From an uncultured Ruminococcus sp. (GTDB lineage Bacteria > Bacillota > Clostridia > Oscillospirales > CAG-272): a DNA stretch of 45,219 nucleotides. The translations under genes were made by a program, and so were the position numbers. The notes beneath the pieces were generated by a model. It was not told the origin of the DNA and did no database searches. It saw only the letters and a list, made by a program, of their open reading frames with translations. The DNA is taken from assembly GCA_902761695.1 (NCBI GenBank), contig CACWLT010000008.1:1-45219 (forward strand), in the 5' to 3' direction. Shown piece after piece: positions 16,697 to 25,290 of this stretch (position 1 is its first letter; the number at the start of each line of letters is the position of its first letter).

Positions 16697-16726
16697 ATTG
16701 TACCATAGCGGTCCGGCTTTATGCAA
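16697..16726 (-). promoter_or_regulatory. trxA promoter
   Basis: On the minus strand TTGCAT, an 18-base spacer and TACAAT, with TGG just before the -10 (extended -10). Confidence 0.75.
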
Positions 16727-16790
16727 GCGTCCGGCAAACAATTCAAGAACAATTGACAGATTATTCACATTATTCAGCAGGGATACCGGG

Positions 16791-16819
16791 TTGCCGAAAC
16801 GGGAGAAATCGTGTATAAT
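16791..16819 (+). promoter_or_regulatory. Promoter of the VanZ-GtrA gene
   Basis: TTGCCG, a 17-base spacer and TATAAT. The predicted start near 16826 lies after the longest in-frame start (16811) and supports translation from 16862. Confidence 0.75.
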
Positions 16820-16861
16820 AAGAAAAAATCTCCCATTTTATTTTTGGCGGCCGGTACGGAC

Positions 16862-17893
16862 ATGACACATATGGAAACCGCATACAGATCGCTCTTTCGG
16901 CTGATCTACTATCTCCCCTGGTCGGTAGCCCTTCTGCTTCCGGCTGTTGTTCTGCTGCTCCGGGGGGCGGATCTCTTCCTGCGGCGGCGGGAGGAGGAGG
17001 CTGCCCGGCGGGAGGAGCGGATCTGCCTTATGCTGTTTTTCATCTGGATCGGCATTGCGGCGTGCTTCACCCTGCTGTTCCGGACGGGAAAGACGACGGA
17101 CGCGGTTCTCGATGCCTTTGCTGCGGTGCGGAAATTCCTCGAGAAAAGGAATCCGGAGGTGCTGCGGGCCTTCCTGATGAACATCCTGCTCTTCATCCCC
17201 GGCGGGGTCTTCCTCAGCGGCGCGCTGCGTGACCGGGACCCGGAGCGGCCCTTCGTTTCGGCGCTTCGGCGCACGGCGGTGACAGTGGGGGTCTGCCTGG
17301 TCCTGTCCGCGCTGACGGAGATCTTCCAGCTGGTCTTTCATCTGGGGCGGTTTGAGACGGACGATCTCATCGCAAACGGGCTGGGGGGATTCCTCGGGGC
17401 CTGTCCGGTGCTGGTGAGCGGCTTGTTCCGGGGATTCCTGGGCTGGCGGACGGAGAACAGGTTTTTCGCAAAGCTGGTGGAGCTGGCCAACCGGCACTGG
17501 CACATCGTGTCCTACATTTTCTGGGGCGGCACCACCACCTTTGTGAACTGGCTGGTGTTCTTCCCGCTGAAGGACCGGATCCAGTATCTGGCGGCAAACG
17601 GCATTGCCTGGGTGATTTCGGTGGTCTTCTCCTTCTTAGCGAACCGGGCCTTCGTTTTCCGGAGCGGGTCAAAGGGCTGGGTCATTCTGAAGGAGGGGCT
17701 CGTCTTCGCGGCGTCCCGGCTGTTCTCGCTGGGGCTGGAGACAGGGCTCATGTGGGCCGGCGTGGAGCTCTGCCGCATTCCCAAGGGGATCATGAAGGTG
17801 GTTCTGGCCGTATCCATCGCGGTACTGAACTTCCTGGTGGGTAAATTCGTTGTTTTCCGGAAAAAAACGGATGAGGAATACGAGGATTTTTGA
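16862..17893 (+). CDS. VanZ-GtrA fusion membrane protein
   Basis: This protein of about 343 residues joins two membrane domains. The N-terminal half (about 10-190) has four to five helices and the VanZ-like patterns LLFIPGGVFLSG and LTEIFQLVFHLGRFETDDLIANGLGG. The C-terminal half (about 205-335) has GtrA features: SYIFWGGTTTFVNWLVFF, then VSFLANRAFVFRS-type and LNFLVGKFVVFRK blocks. GtrA proteins flip or help transfer undecaprenyl-linked sugars; VanZ proteins are linked to glycopeptide tolerance. Both domains are familiar separately, and their fusion suggests an envelope role. The start is uncertain (ATG 16862 or 16871); neither has a strong ribosome site. Confidence 0.8.
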   Translation: MTHMETAYRSLFRLIYYLPWSVALLLPAVVLLLRGADLFLRRREEEAARREERICLMLFFIWIGIAACFTLLFRTGKTTDAVLDAFAAVRKFLEKRNPEVLRAFLMNILLFIPGGVFLSGALRDRDPERPFVSALRRTAVTVGVCLVLSALTEIFQLVFHLGRFETDDLIANGLGGFLGACPVLVSGLFRGFLGWRTENRFFAKLVELANRHWHIVSYIFWGGTTTFVNWLVFFPLKDRIQYLAANGIAWVISVVFSFLANRAFVFRSGSKGWVILKEGLVFAASRLFSLGLETGLMWAGVELCRIPKGIMKVVLAVSIAVLNFLVGKFVVFRKKTDEEYEDF

Positions 17894-17902
17894 AAAAACC
17901 TC

Positions 17903-17932
17903 TTGACAAGCGTACCCGCAAAGGTATATAAT
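17903..17932 (+). promoter_or_regulatory. rpmH promoter
   Basis: TTGACA, an 18-base spacer and TATAAT, both boxes perfect, starting ten bases after the preceding stop. Confidence 0.9.
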
Positions 17933-18001
17933 TATTCTTGTCTATCTGCGCGAGTGAATGTGCCGGTGTGAATCATTTCAGAGAAGAGGAGGTTTGAGAT
18001 C

Positions 18002-18136
18002 ATGCTCAGAACATATCAGCCCAAGAAGAGACAGAGAAGCAAGGAACACGGCTTCAGAAAGAGAATGGCGACCGCTGACGGCAGAAAAGTCCTGAAGAGG
18101 AGACGCGCGAAGGGTCGTGCCAGACTCACCCACTAA
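18002..18136 (+). CDS. rpmH: Ribosomal protein bL34
   Basis: These 44 residues begin [18 protein letters not shown] and end [12 protein letters not shown], the unmistakable bL34 sequence. It is a very basic component of the large ribosomal subunit. GAGGAGG lies upstream at normal spacing. In most bacteria rpmH lies next to dnaA; here the upstream neighbour is the VanZ-GtrA gene. It precedes rnpA, the usual order. Confidence 0.97.
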   Translation: MLRTYQPKKRQRSKEHGFRKRMATADGRKVLKRRRAKGRARLTH

Positions 18137-18151
18137 TGAGAGAGAATGAAT

Positions 18152-18199
18152 AGCCTCCGCGTTCCGTTCTTCAGGGATCCCGGAGGTTATACTTTTATA
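18152..18199 (+). other. Hairpin between rpmH and rnpA
   Basis: AGCCTCCG can pair with CGGAGGTT around a loop of about 22 bases, followed by ATACTTTTAT. It could be a weak terminator or an RNA processing site that lets rpmH be expressed above rnpA. Confidence 0.4.
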
Positions 18200-18318
18200 C
18201 TGTGACCCTTCTGAAGGTTATGCAGCTTTTTGAAACGGTGCGTACATTCCATAGACGAGCGCCCCGCTGCACGGCGTTTTCAAAACCCACCCGGATAACT
18301 GTATAGAAGGAAATCAGT

Positions 18319-18744
18319 ATGAAGCATCAGTCCCTCAAGGAAAACCATCTGTTCCGCATGACATACCGCAAGGGCGGCCGCAAGTCCTCGGACACCGTGA
18401 CGGTGTATGTTCTGAAGGACAAGGCTGCCCGGCTGCTGCGGAAACAGAACCCTATGAAGGAAACCATCAACCGGATCGGCATCTCAGCCTCAAAAAAAGT
18501 CGGAGGCGCGGTGCAGAGAAACCGGGCGAAACGGGTGATCCGGGAGGCCCTCCGGCAGATAGAACGCACCGCCGGCCTGAAAAAGGGCTATCTCATCGTC
18601 ATCGTACCGAAGCCCGCGTGCACCGTATGCAAAATGCAGGACGTGCTTTCCGATCTGACGCGCTGTCTCGCCGCGCTGTCCATGCTCCCGGAGGATAATA
18701 TTCCGGCCGGGGAGGGGGCGGGAGACGGGGACGCCGGGTCGTGA
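18319..18744 (+). CDS. rnpA: Ribonuclease P protein component
   Basis: This 141-residue basic protein has LKENHLFRMTYRKG at the N-terminus and the RNA-binding signature RNRAKRVIREALR (about 74-86). It assists the RNase P RNA in trimming tRNA 5' ends. The acidic Gly-rich tail (GEGAGDGDAGS) is an addition to the usual length of about 115-120. AAGGAAA lies before the ATG. The stop overlaps the yidD start (TGATG). Confidence 0.95.
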   Translation: MKHQSLKENHLFRMTYRKGGRKSSDTVTVYVLKDKAARLLRKQNPMKETINRIGISASKKVGGAVQRNRAKRVIREALRQIERTAGLKKGYLIVIVPKPACTVCKMQDVLSDLTRCLAALSMLPEDNIPAGEGAGDGDAGS

Positions 18745-19181
18745 TGTCCTTCGCATCCGTAAAAGCCGCTCTCGGAACGGTTTCAAAAAAAGCCGGACAT
18801 GCCCTCGCGGCGGTACACCGGGGAATGATTTCTCTCTGGTGCCTGCCCGTGCGGTTTTACCGGAAATATCTGTCCCCGCTGAAGGGACACGGTTCCTGCC
18901 GCTTCACGCCCACCTGCTCCCGGTATTTTATCGACGCGGTGGGGGAATGGGGCATTCTCATCGGGACTGCAATGGCGCTCTGCCGCGTTATCCGCTGCAA
19001 TCCCTTCTCCCGTGGGGGACACGATCCCGTTCCCTCGCGGAAGGAGACGGCACGGAGGCTTTCTTCCTTTTTCGGGAGGATTCTTCGGAGAGAGGACGGC
19101 GGGGAGCCGGAAGCCCGGAAGGAAAACAAGCCGGAAGCCGGGGATGTCCCCCAACGACCACAATCCCCAACGGAGGATTAA
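18744..19181 (+). CDS. yidD: Membrane protein insertion efficiency factor YidD
   Basis: This 145-residue protein has the YidD core VRFYRKYLSPLKGHGSCRF, then TPTCSRYFIDAVGEWG and RVIRCNPFSRGGHDPVP with the conserved Cys pattern. It assists YidC in inserting membrane proteins. The core is normally about 70-85 residues; here there is an N-terminal extension and a charged C-terminal tail of about 50 residues. An ATG at 18744 or a GTG one codon before could start it. Its stop abuts the yidC ATG. Confidence 0.93.
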   Translation: MSFASVKAALGTVSKKAGHALAAVHRGMISLWCLPVRFYRKYLSPLKGHGSCRFTPTCSRYFIDAVGEWGILIGTAMALCRVIRCNPFSRGGHDPVPSRKETARRLSSFFGRILRREDGGEPEARKENKPEAGDVPQRPQSPTED

Positions 19182-20300
19182 ATGTCACAGCTTTACGACA
19201 TCATTTCGAAGCCCTTCGGTTTATTGATGCGGGGTCTGTACGCGCTGACGGGCAACTACATGATCGCCATCTTCCTGTTCACGCTGATCTGCGAGGTCAT
19301 TCTGATCCCCATGGCGATCAAGCAGCAGAAGAACCAGATCAAGCAGGCGTCCCTGGCCCCCCGCACCGCCGCCATCCGGAAGAAATACGCCGGGCGGAAC
19401 GACCAGGCCACGCAGCAGAAGATGCAGAACGAGATCATGGACATGTACCAGGAGGAGCACTTTAACCCGGCCTCCGGCTGCGGCACCCTGCTCATCCAGT
19501 TCCCCATCATCATTCTGCTGTACAACGTCATCCGGAAGCCCCTGACCTTTATCTCCGGGCTGACGTCCGTGGATCTGCTGGGACTGGCCCAGAGATTCGG
19601 GCAGGAGAGTGTCAAGTCCGCCAACGCGGTGGACGAGATCGCGCTCATCGGGCAGATCCGCGACCAGGTTTCCTCCCTCACGTCCCAGTTTCCCTCCCTT
19701 GCCGGAGCGGTGATCCCGGAAACGAAGGTGGGTCCCTTTGATCTTTCCCTGACGCCGACCATCACCTTCAACCCCTTCGACTGGCTGATGCTGATCCCGA
19801 TTCTCACCTTTGTGGTGATGATCGTGTCCCAGAAGATCATGAAGCGGTACACCTACCAGGATCCCACCATGGCGGAGCAGCAGAACAGCGCGTCCATGAA
19901 GATCATGGAGTGGACCATGCCGCTGTTCTCCGTCTATATCGAGTTCCGGTTCGCGGCCGCCATCGGCATCTACTGGATCTTCCGCAATATTCTGCAGACG
20001 GTGGAGCGCATCGTCATCGCCAAGCTGTATCCCCTGCCGCAGTTCACGGAGGAGGACTACAAGGAGGCGGAGCGTCAGGCGAATCTCTCGAACAAGCAGA
20101 GAAAGCGCGAGGAGAAGGAACGGGATCCGGACCGCAAGCCCGTGCGGAGCCTGCACCACATCGACGACGAGGAATACCTGGCCCGCCATCCCGAGCAGGT
20201 GACGGGAAACGACGCGGACGAGGACGCCGAACCCCGGGAAAAGGCCGGGAGTGACGCCCCCGCTCCCCTGAAGGACGATTACAACAAGAATAAGAAATAA
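19182..20300 (+). CDS. yidC: Membrane insertase YidC/Oxa1
   Basis: This 372-residue polytopic protein is the Gram-positive short form without the large periplasmic domain. It has membrane helices near 24-44, 102-122 (with LIQFPIIILLYNVIR), 202-222 and 245-270 (AAAIGIYWIFRNILQTVE). A cytoplasmic loop with EIMDMYQEEHFNPASGCG follows the first helix. The C-terminal tail is charged, as expected for ribosome binding. It inserts membrane proteins with SecYEG or alone. GGAGG precedes the ATG. Confidence 0.95.
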   Translation: MSQLYDIISKPFGLLMRGLYALTGNYMIAIFLFTLICEVILIPMAIKQQKNQIKQASLAPRTAAIRKKYAGRNDQATQQKMQNEIMDMYQEEHFNPASGCGTLLIQFPIIILLYNVIRKPLTFISGLTSVDLLGLAQRFGQESVKSANAVDEIALIGQIRDQVSSLTSQFPSLAGAVIPETKVGPFDLSLTPTITFNPFDWLMLIPILTFVVMIVSQKIMKRYTYQDPTMAEQQNSASMKIMEWTMPLFSVYIEFRFAAAIGIYWIFRNILQTVERIVIAKLYPLPQFTEEDYKEAERQANLSNKQRKREEKERDPDRKPVRSLHHIDDEEYLARHPEQVTGNDADEDAEPREKAGSDAPAPLKDDYNKNKK

Positions 20301-20324
20301 AAACAAATCTTAAAGGAAAGGCAT

Positions 20325-22964
20325 ATGGCTGAAACATATCTGATCACAGCGAAGACTGTGGAGGAAGCCGTCTCGGTCGCCAAGCGCGAATACGAGGACT
20401 CCCGCCACGAGGTCTCCTACGAAATCGTCGAGATGCCGAAAAAGGGATTCCTCGGCCTCGGCGCCAAGCCCGCGAAAATCAAGGTGACCGTATCGAAGGT
20501 CATGACCGTGCAGTCGGAGCTGGGTTCCCTGGTGGCGGACATCAAGAGCCTGAAGAATCTGACGGACAGGGAAGGCCGCGACGGACACGAGGCGAAGAAG
20601 CCCCAGACCCCCGCCCAGGCTCCGGCCGAGGCTGAAGGACAGAAGAAGCCCCAGAATCAGAACCAGAAGCCGCAGAATCAGAAGCAGACCCAGAAGGGCC
20701 AGAGCCAGAACGGCCAGCAGTCCAGAAAGCAGAATCAGTCCGGCGCGCAGCAGAACGAGGGCCGGCAGACCGCTCCTCAGAACGGCAGCCAGCAGAACGG
20801 CAGCCAGACCGGCGGTCAGCAGAAGCAGGGCCAGCAGCCTCAGAAGCAGCAGAACGGACAGCAGTCCCAGAAGCAGAACCGGAATCAGAATCAGCAGAAC
20901 CAGAACGGGCAGAAGCAGTCCCAGCCCGTGAAGGAACAGCAGAAGAAGCAGGCCGAGGCCGAGAAGAAGCCCGCGCCCGCACAGGAAAAGGCTCCCGTGC
21001 AGGAAAAGCCCGCGCAGGAGAAGGCCCCCGTTCAGGAAAGCGCTCCCGTCGCGGAGGTGCCCGCCGAGGCTGAAAAGACGCCCGCGTTCGGCGAATCCAC
21101 CGGATACCGCTCCGCTCTTGGCAACCAGGCCAAGCCCCAGCGCAGAAACCGCCAGCGGAAGAGCGCAAAGAGCGCCGAGGAAGCCGCTGTGGAAGCCACC
21201 GGCGTGACGGTCTCCGCTCCCGTCGGATTGACGGACTTCGTCAGCGAGCCCGCGGAGAACGGGTTTGGCGTGGCCTCTCAGGAGACTCCCGCGGGAAGCG
21301 GCCGCATGAACAACGACGTGCGCCGGAAGAACCGCCAGCAGAAGGAAGCTCAGAAGCCGGCCGTCCCGACGGTTGCCGCTCCGACGGTGATCGCGACTGC
21401 CGCCGAGGCCGCAGAGATCTCTTCCTCCTCCTCCGAGGCCGCACCGTCCCGGAGCCGCAGAGGCAGACGCCCCTCGAACATTCAGAAGGCCGTCAACGAG
21501 GACATGGCCTCCCGGTATGACATCGCGGAGACCGACGAGGACTACGAAAAGCTGGATCGTCTCACCGCCGAGGCCGACATCATCGAGATGGGCTCCGGCA
21601 GAGCGGCCCGGGAGTATAACGGGGAGGAATCCGCCGAACCGACCGCCCAGATGCCTCCTCCGGCGGAGGACCGCAGGCGCGAGGCCATCACCCGCGAGGA
21701 GATGGATTACGCTCTGGAATTCGCCAATACTCTCCTCAGGAACATGCAGCTGGACGCCCGCGCGGTGGCTGCCGAGTGCCCCGAGGGTGAGGAATTCGTC
21801 GTGACGGAGACGGCGGACGTCTATCCGAAGATCGACATCATCGGCTCCGAGACCGGCATCCTGATCGGTCATCACGGCGAGACGCTGGACTCCATCCAGT
21901 ATCTGGTGAACCTCTCCGCCCTGCGGAAGACCAAGTCCCGGGACGGCGACTACGTGAAGATCGTGGTGGACATCGAGAACTACCGGGAAAAGAGGGAGGA
22001 AACCCTCCGCTCCCTGGCAAGACGCATGGCCGCCAGAGCCGTCCGCTACAAGCGCAACGTGTTCCTTGAGCCCATGAACGCCTACGAGCGCCGGATCATC
22101 CACTCCGAGCTGCAGAGCTTTGAGAACGTATCCACCCACTCCGTCGGCGCCGACCGCGACCGGAAGATCATCATCACCTATGAGGGTCCCGGACGCGTTC
22201 CCGACAAGGACACCGACGCGGCCGCCCAGACCCAGGGCCAGAGCCGCAGAAAGCGCAGAGGCGAAGATGCCGCCGAAAAGCCCGCCCAGGAGAAATCCGA
22301 GGGCAGACGGAAGCAGCGCGCCGCCGACGAGGAGACCGCTGAAAAGCCCGCCCAGCGCGACCGCCGTCCCAAAAAGCCCGCCAAGATGCCCATCGAGCAG
22401 CTGACCGACTGGCTCCCGGACGCGGGAACGCCCGAGACTGAAGAGGCTTCCGGCGAAGAGGACGTTCTGCACGTCATGTCCGGCCTGAGAGAGACCTTCC
22501 GCGAAGCCGTGGAGGAGATCGACGAGGTCATGGACGAGCTGACGGAGCAGGAAGAGACTGTTTCCGACGCCGCGGAAGAGGTCGAAGAGGCTGTCTCCGA
22601 GGAGCTTCCCGCTGAGGAACCTGTTGAGGAACCTGCGGAAGAGCCCTCTGAAGAGCCGGTTGAGGAGCCCGCCATCGCGGAAGAACCCGCTGAGGAATCT
22701 GCCGAGGAACCCGTTGAAGAGCCTGTCGAGGTGCCCGAACCGGAAGAAATCCCGGCGGAAGAACCCTCTGCGGAGCCCGAAGAGATTCCCGCCGAAATCC
22801 CGGTTGACATCCCGGAGGAATCCCCCGTGGAGGAAGCGGCTGAAACTGCGGCGGATAGCTTCGAGGAAAAGGCTCAGGCCCTGACGGACGTCATCGAATC
22901 CATCGGTGACCCGTCTCCGGTAGACCCGTCTCCGGCTGAACCGGAAACCACCGAAGCAGAATAA
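20325..22964 (+). CDS. jag: Jag/KhpB RNA-binding protein with giant low-complexity insertions
   Basis: The ends of this 879-residue protein define it. Residues 1-55 are Jag-N (TAKTVEEAVSVAKREY, GFLGLGAKPAKIKV). A KH-II domain lies near 460-545 with the binding loop GILIGHHGETLDSIQYL. An R3H domain lies near 548-622 (MNAYERRIIHSEL, with the R..H pair). Between Jag-N and KH are about 400 residues, first extremely Gln/Asn/Lys-rich (about 95-220), then Ala/Glu/Pro-rich. After R3H is a 250-residue tail rich in Glu, Pro and Ala. Usual Jag proteins are 200-400 residues. KhpB/Jag binds RNA and regulates cell elongation. The gene follows yidC by 24 bases, as is usual. Confidence 0.92.
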   Translation: MAETYLITAKTVEEAVSVAKREYEDSRHEVSYEIVEMPKKGFLGLGAKPAKIKVTVSKVMTVQSELGSLVADIKSLKNLTDREGRDGHEAKKPQTPAQAPAEAEGQKKPQNQNQKPQNQKQTQKGQSQNGQQSRKQNQSGAQQNEGRQTAPQNGSQQNGSQTGGQQKQGQQPQKQQNGQQSQKQNRNQNQQNQNGQKQSQPVKEQQKKQAEAEKKPAPAQEKAPVQEKPAQEKAPVQESAPVAEVPAEAEKTPAFGESTGYRSALGNQAKPQRRNRQRKSAKSAEEAAVEATGVTVSAPVGLTDFVSEPAENGFGVASQETPAGSGRMNNDVRRKNRQQKEAQKPAVPTVAAPTVIATAAEAAEISSSSSEAAPSRSRRGRRPSNIQKAVNEDMASRYDIAETDEDYEKLDRLTAEADIIEMGSGRAAREYNGEESAEPTAQMPPPAEDRRREAITREEMDYALEFANTLLRNMQLDARAVAAECPEGEEFVVTETADVYPKIDIIGSETGILIGHHGETLDSIQYLVNLSALRKTKSRDGDYVKIVVDIENYREKREETLRSLARRMAARAVRYKRNVFLEPMNAYERRIIHSELQSFENVSTHSVGADRDRKIIITYEGPGRVPDKDTDAAAQTQGQSRRKRRGEDAAEKPAQEKSEGRRKQRAADEETAEKPAQRDRRPKKPAKMPIEQLTDWLPDAGTPETEEASGEEDVLHVMSGLRETFREAVEEIDEVMDELTEQEETVSDAAEEVEEAVSEELPAEEPVEEPAEEPSEEPVEEPAIAEEPAEESAEEPVEEPVEVPEPEEIPAEEPSAEPEEIPAEIPVDIPEESPVEEAAETAADSFEEKAQALTDVIESIGDPSPVDPSPAEPETTEAE

Positions 22965-22979
22965 TCACACAAAAAAGAA

Positions 22980-23033
22980 GGGGCTGCCCCATTTCTCCGC
23001 TGTCCGGAGCGATGGCGCAGTCCCGGATTTTTT
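22980..23033 (+). terminator. Terminator after jag
   Basis: GGGGCTGC pairs with GCAGTCCC (one G-U), with an inner CTCCG/CGGAG stem and seven T after GGA. Confidence 0.75.
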
Positions 23034-23055
23034 TCAGGTGGGATAGCCAGAAGAT

Positions 23056-23248
23056 TTATCCTCTTCGCTGACTAAAAGTATGGCCTGTAAAAAAACAGGA
23101 CCTGGAAACGAAGCGCTGTACGTTACCCCGTGCTGCACGTTGATCAGAAAGCTGCATCAGTGGATTTTTTTAAGTTCTTGCCGAGCAGCCTGCTGCTCCG
23201 GGCTTCTTTCAAGAAGCCGCGTAACCTCCTTATAAAGGATTTGCTCTG
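23056..23248 (+). repeat. Family A MITE-like repeat, copy A3
   Basis: The core TACCCCGTGCTGCAC, hairpin GAGCAGC-CT-GCTGCTC and hairpin GGCTTCTT-TC-AAGAAGCC are intact; the outer ends are degraded. Its right end contributes the bases just upstream of the mnmE start. Confidence 0.8.
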
Positions 23249-23251
23249 AAC

Positions 23252-24652
23252 ATGAATTTTCGCACCATCGCCGCTGTTTCCACTCCCCGGGGGAAGGGCG
23301 GCATCGCGGTGATCCGCATTTCCGGGGATCGGGCGGCAGAGACGGCGGAGCGCATGTTTCGTCCGGCTTCCGGGAAGAAGCTGGGGGAATGCGAACCGCG
23401 GCGGGCCGTTTTCGGGACCATCCTCGATGCCGGAGACGAGCCGGTGGACACGGGGATCGCGGTCCTTTTCCGCGCGCCGGCCTCCTTTACGGGGGAGGAT
23501 GTCGCGGAGATCTCCTGTCACGGCGGTCCGGCGGCTACGGAGGCGGTCTATCTCTCGGCCATCGCCCACGGAGCGGACGCCGCCGGCCCCGGTGAATTCA
23601 CCCGCCGCGCCTTTCTCAACGGGAAACTGTCCCTGACGGAGGCGGAAGCGGTGGGACGGCTCATCGACGCGGATACGGCGGAGCGGCTGGCCCTGTCGGC
23701 GGGCGGCCTGCGCGGCAACGTCAGCCGAAGGATCGAGGCCATATCCGCCGGAATGCTCTCCACCATGACCGCCCTCTACGCCGCCATCGACTACCCGGAG
23801 GAGGACGTGGGTGACGAGGGAGAGCGGGAGATCGGCAATACCCTCCGGCGCTCCCTCGGCGAAGTGAACGCGCTCTTGTCCACGTACCGGACGGGCCGGG
23901 CCGTGGCGGACGGGGTGAAGACCGTGATCTGCGGCAGGCCCAATGTCGGCAAGAGCTCCCTCTTCAACCTCATGACGGGGGAGGACAGCGCCATTGTGAC
24001 GGACATCGCGGGGACCACCCGGGACATCCTCCGGGAGACGGTGTCCTTCGGCGGGGTGACCCTGCGGCTGGCGGACACGGCGGGTCTGCGGGGCGATACG
24101 GACGGCTCTGTGGAGGAGATCGGCGTGGAGCGGGCCCGGCGGGAGATCGGTTCGGCGGAGCTGATCCTGGCGGTTTTCGACGGCAGTATGCCCCTGACGC
24201 GGGAGGACCGGGAGCTTCTGGCCCTGCTGTCCGGCGTCGGTGGGGACGCGGTGAAGATCGCGGTGATCAACAAGGCGGACCGGGGATGCGTGCTTGGGGA
24301 GGCGGAGCTGTCTGAAATGGACGGGATCTGCGGCTCGGGCGGGCGGATCGTCATGAGCGCGGCCTCCGGGGACGGATCGGCTCTGGCGGAGGCGGTGGGC
24401 GCGGCCTTCCGGGCAGGGGAGTTTGATCTGCGGCGGGACGCGGTGATCTGGGACGTGCGGCAGAGAGCGGCGCTGGAGCATGCCCGGTCCGCCCTTGAGG
24501 GAGCCGCGGACGCCCTGGAAGCCGGGGATCCCATCGACTGCGTCTGCACCCTGGCGGAGGAAGCCATGGCCGCCCTGGACGAAACCGACGGCAGGACCGT
24601 GGAAGAGGGGATCGTTGACGAGATTTTTAAACGGTTCTGCGTGGGGAAATGA
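23252..24652 (+). CDS. mnmE: tRNA uridine-5-carboxymethylaminomethyl modification GTPase MnmE
   Basis: This 466-residue protein modifies tRNA wobble U34 together with MnmG. The N-terminal folate-binding domain (1-118) starts FRTIAAVSTPRGKGGIAVIRISG. The helical domain encloses a G domain with G1 GRPNVGKSS (about 229-237), G2 GTTRD, G3 DTAGLR and G4 NKAD. The C-terminus ends in FCVGK, the family Cys motif (usually FCIGK). mnmG does not follow, unlike many genomes. Repeat A3 lies directly upstream and B2 directly downstream. Confidence 0.96.
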   Translation: MNFRTIAAVSTPRGKGGIAVIRISGDRAAETAERMFRPASGKKLGECEPRRAVFGTILDAGDEPVDTGIAVLFRAPASFTGEDVAEISCHGGPAATEAVYLSAIAHGADAAGPGEFTRRAFLNGKLSLTEAEAVGRLIDADTAERLALSAGGLRGNVSRRIEAISAGMLSTMTALYAAIDYPEEDVGDEGEREIGNTLRRSLGEVNALLSTYRTGRAVADGVKTVICGRPNVGKSSLFNLMTGEDSAIVTDIAGTTRDILRETVSFGGVTLRLADTAGLRGDTDGSVEEIGVERARREIGSAELILAVFDGSMPLTREDRELLALLSGVGGDAVKIAVINKADRGCVLGEAELSEMDGICGSGGRIVMSAASGDGSALAEAVGAAFRAGEFDLRRDAVIWDVRQRAALEHARSALEGAADALEAGDPIDCVCTLAEEAMAALDETDGRTVEEGIVDEIFKRFCVGK

Positions 24653-24676
24653 GGTGACACTATAGTGTGTTCACAC
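24653..24676. repeat. Small palindrome after mnmE
   Basis: ACACTATAGTGT is a perfect palindrome and overlaps TAGTGTG-TT-CACACTA. It lies at the 3' edge of element B2. Confidence 0.55.
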
Positions 24677-24985
24677 TATGAGGAAAGAAACGCTGCGCGT
24701 TTCAGGAATAATGTCCCTACGCGGGACGGGCGGCACGAGGGACACCATCTCAGGCCGAAGGTGCCCCTCGTGCGGATCAAAAATTGAATGCTCATCCCAG
24801 GTCCTCGCGCGGACCACGATGCGTCAGTTGAAACATGCGATGAACTCCGTCGGGGACGAAGTTCATCGGTTTGCTCTGCCCAAGGGGGCGACGCAAACAG
24901 CGATCGAAACGCGCATGATATACACCGCGATAGAGAAATCGGAGTAATATCTTTTGTTCCCGCGTCTTGAGCTGACAGCGGAGAT
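24677..24985 (-). ncRNA. Family B structured RNA element, copy B2
   Basis: This copy is read on the minus strand and has all main stems: GTTTGC/GCAAAC around GCCC/GGGC, GATGAACTTCGTC/GACGGAGTTCATC, GGTCC-GCGCGA-GGACC, GCACGAGGG/CCCTCGTGC and 3' GAAACGC-GCA-GCGTTTC. The second and fourth stems differ in sequence from B1 but keep pairing. It ends on the 3' side of mnmE, antisense to it. Confidence 0.7.
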
Positions 24986-25055
24986 CGTTGCTGGGCAAGG
25001 ATTTGTCTTGATTATGTGTGTACATACCATAGTCTCAGCCTAAAGAAGAGAAAAT

Positions 25056-25104
25056 AACCGGCTGAGAGCAGTTCATTCGTCTGCTTTTCAGCCGGTTTTC
25101 GATT
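25056..25104. terminator. Terminator between mnmE and rnmV
   Basis: AACCGGCTGA/TCAGCCGGTT with an inner GAGCAG/CTGCTT pair, followed by TTC and later TTTT. It probably works in both directions between these convergent genes. Confidence 0.8.
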
Positions 25105-25118
25105 TTGGAAATCTGTTT

Positions 25119-25290
25119 TTACTATTCACAGCCCCAAAGGGAAATCTGATAAAGAAGTGTGAAAAAACGAAACCATAAAGGAGACGCTGCACGTTACCCC
25201 GTGCTGCACCTTGAAATGGAAACTGCACCAGTTTTTTTATAGTTCTTGCTGCTCTGGGTTTCTTTCAAGAAGCCGCGTCTCCCTTCTCTG
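25119..25290 (+). repeat. Family A MITE-like repeat, copy A4
   Basis: Core TACCCCGTGCTGCAC and TTTCTTTCAAGAAGCCGCG are present; the GAGCAGC stem is reduced to its right half. The right end extends into the last codons of rnmV and supplies its stop codon. Confidence 0.75.

Noticed and set aside
16741..16800. Single TTATTCACA resembling a DnaA box, possible oriC
   Set aside because: One box without a cluster, an AT-rich unwinding element or dnaA is not an origin.
24678..24947. Open frames inside family B copies (also 10184-10558 and 36445-36693 minus)
   Set aside because: They share short peptide stretches because the RNA element repeats, but lie antisense to the inferred RNA. The stems change by paired substitutions rather than synonymous ones.
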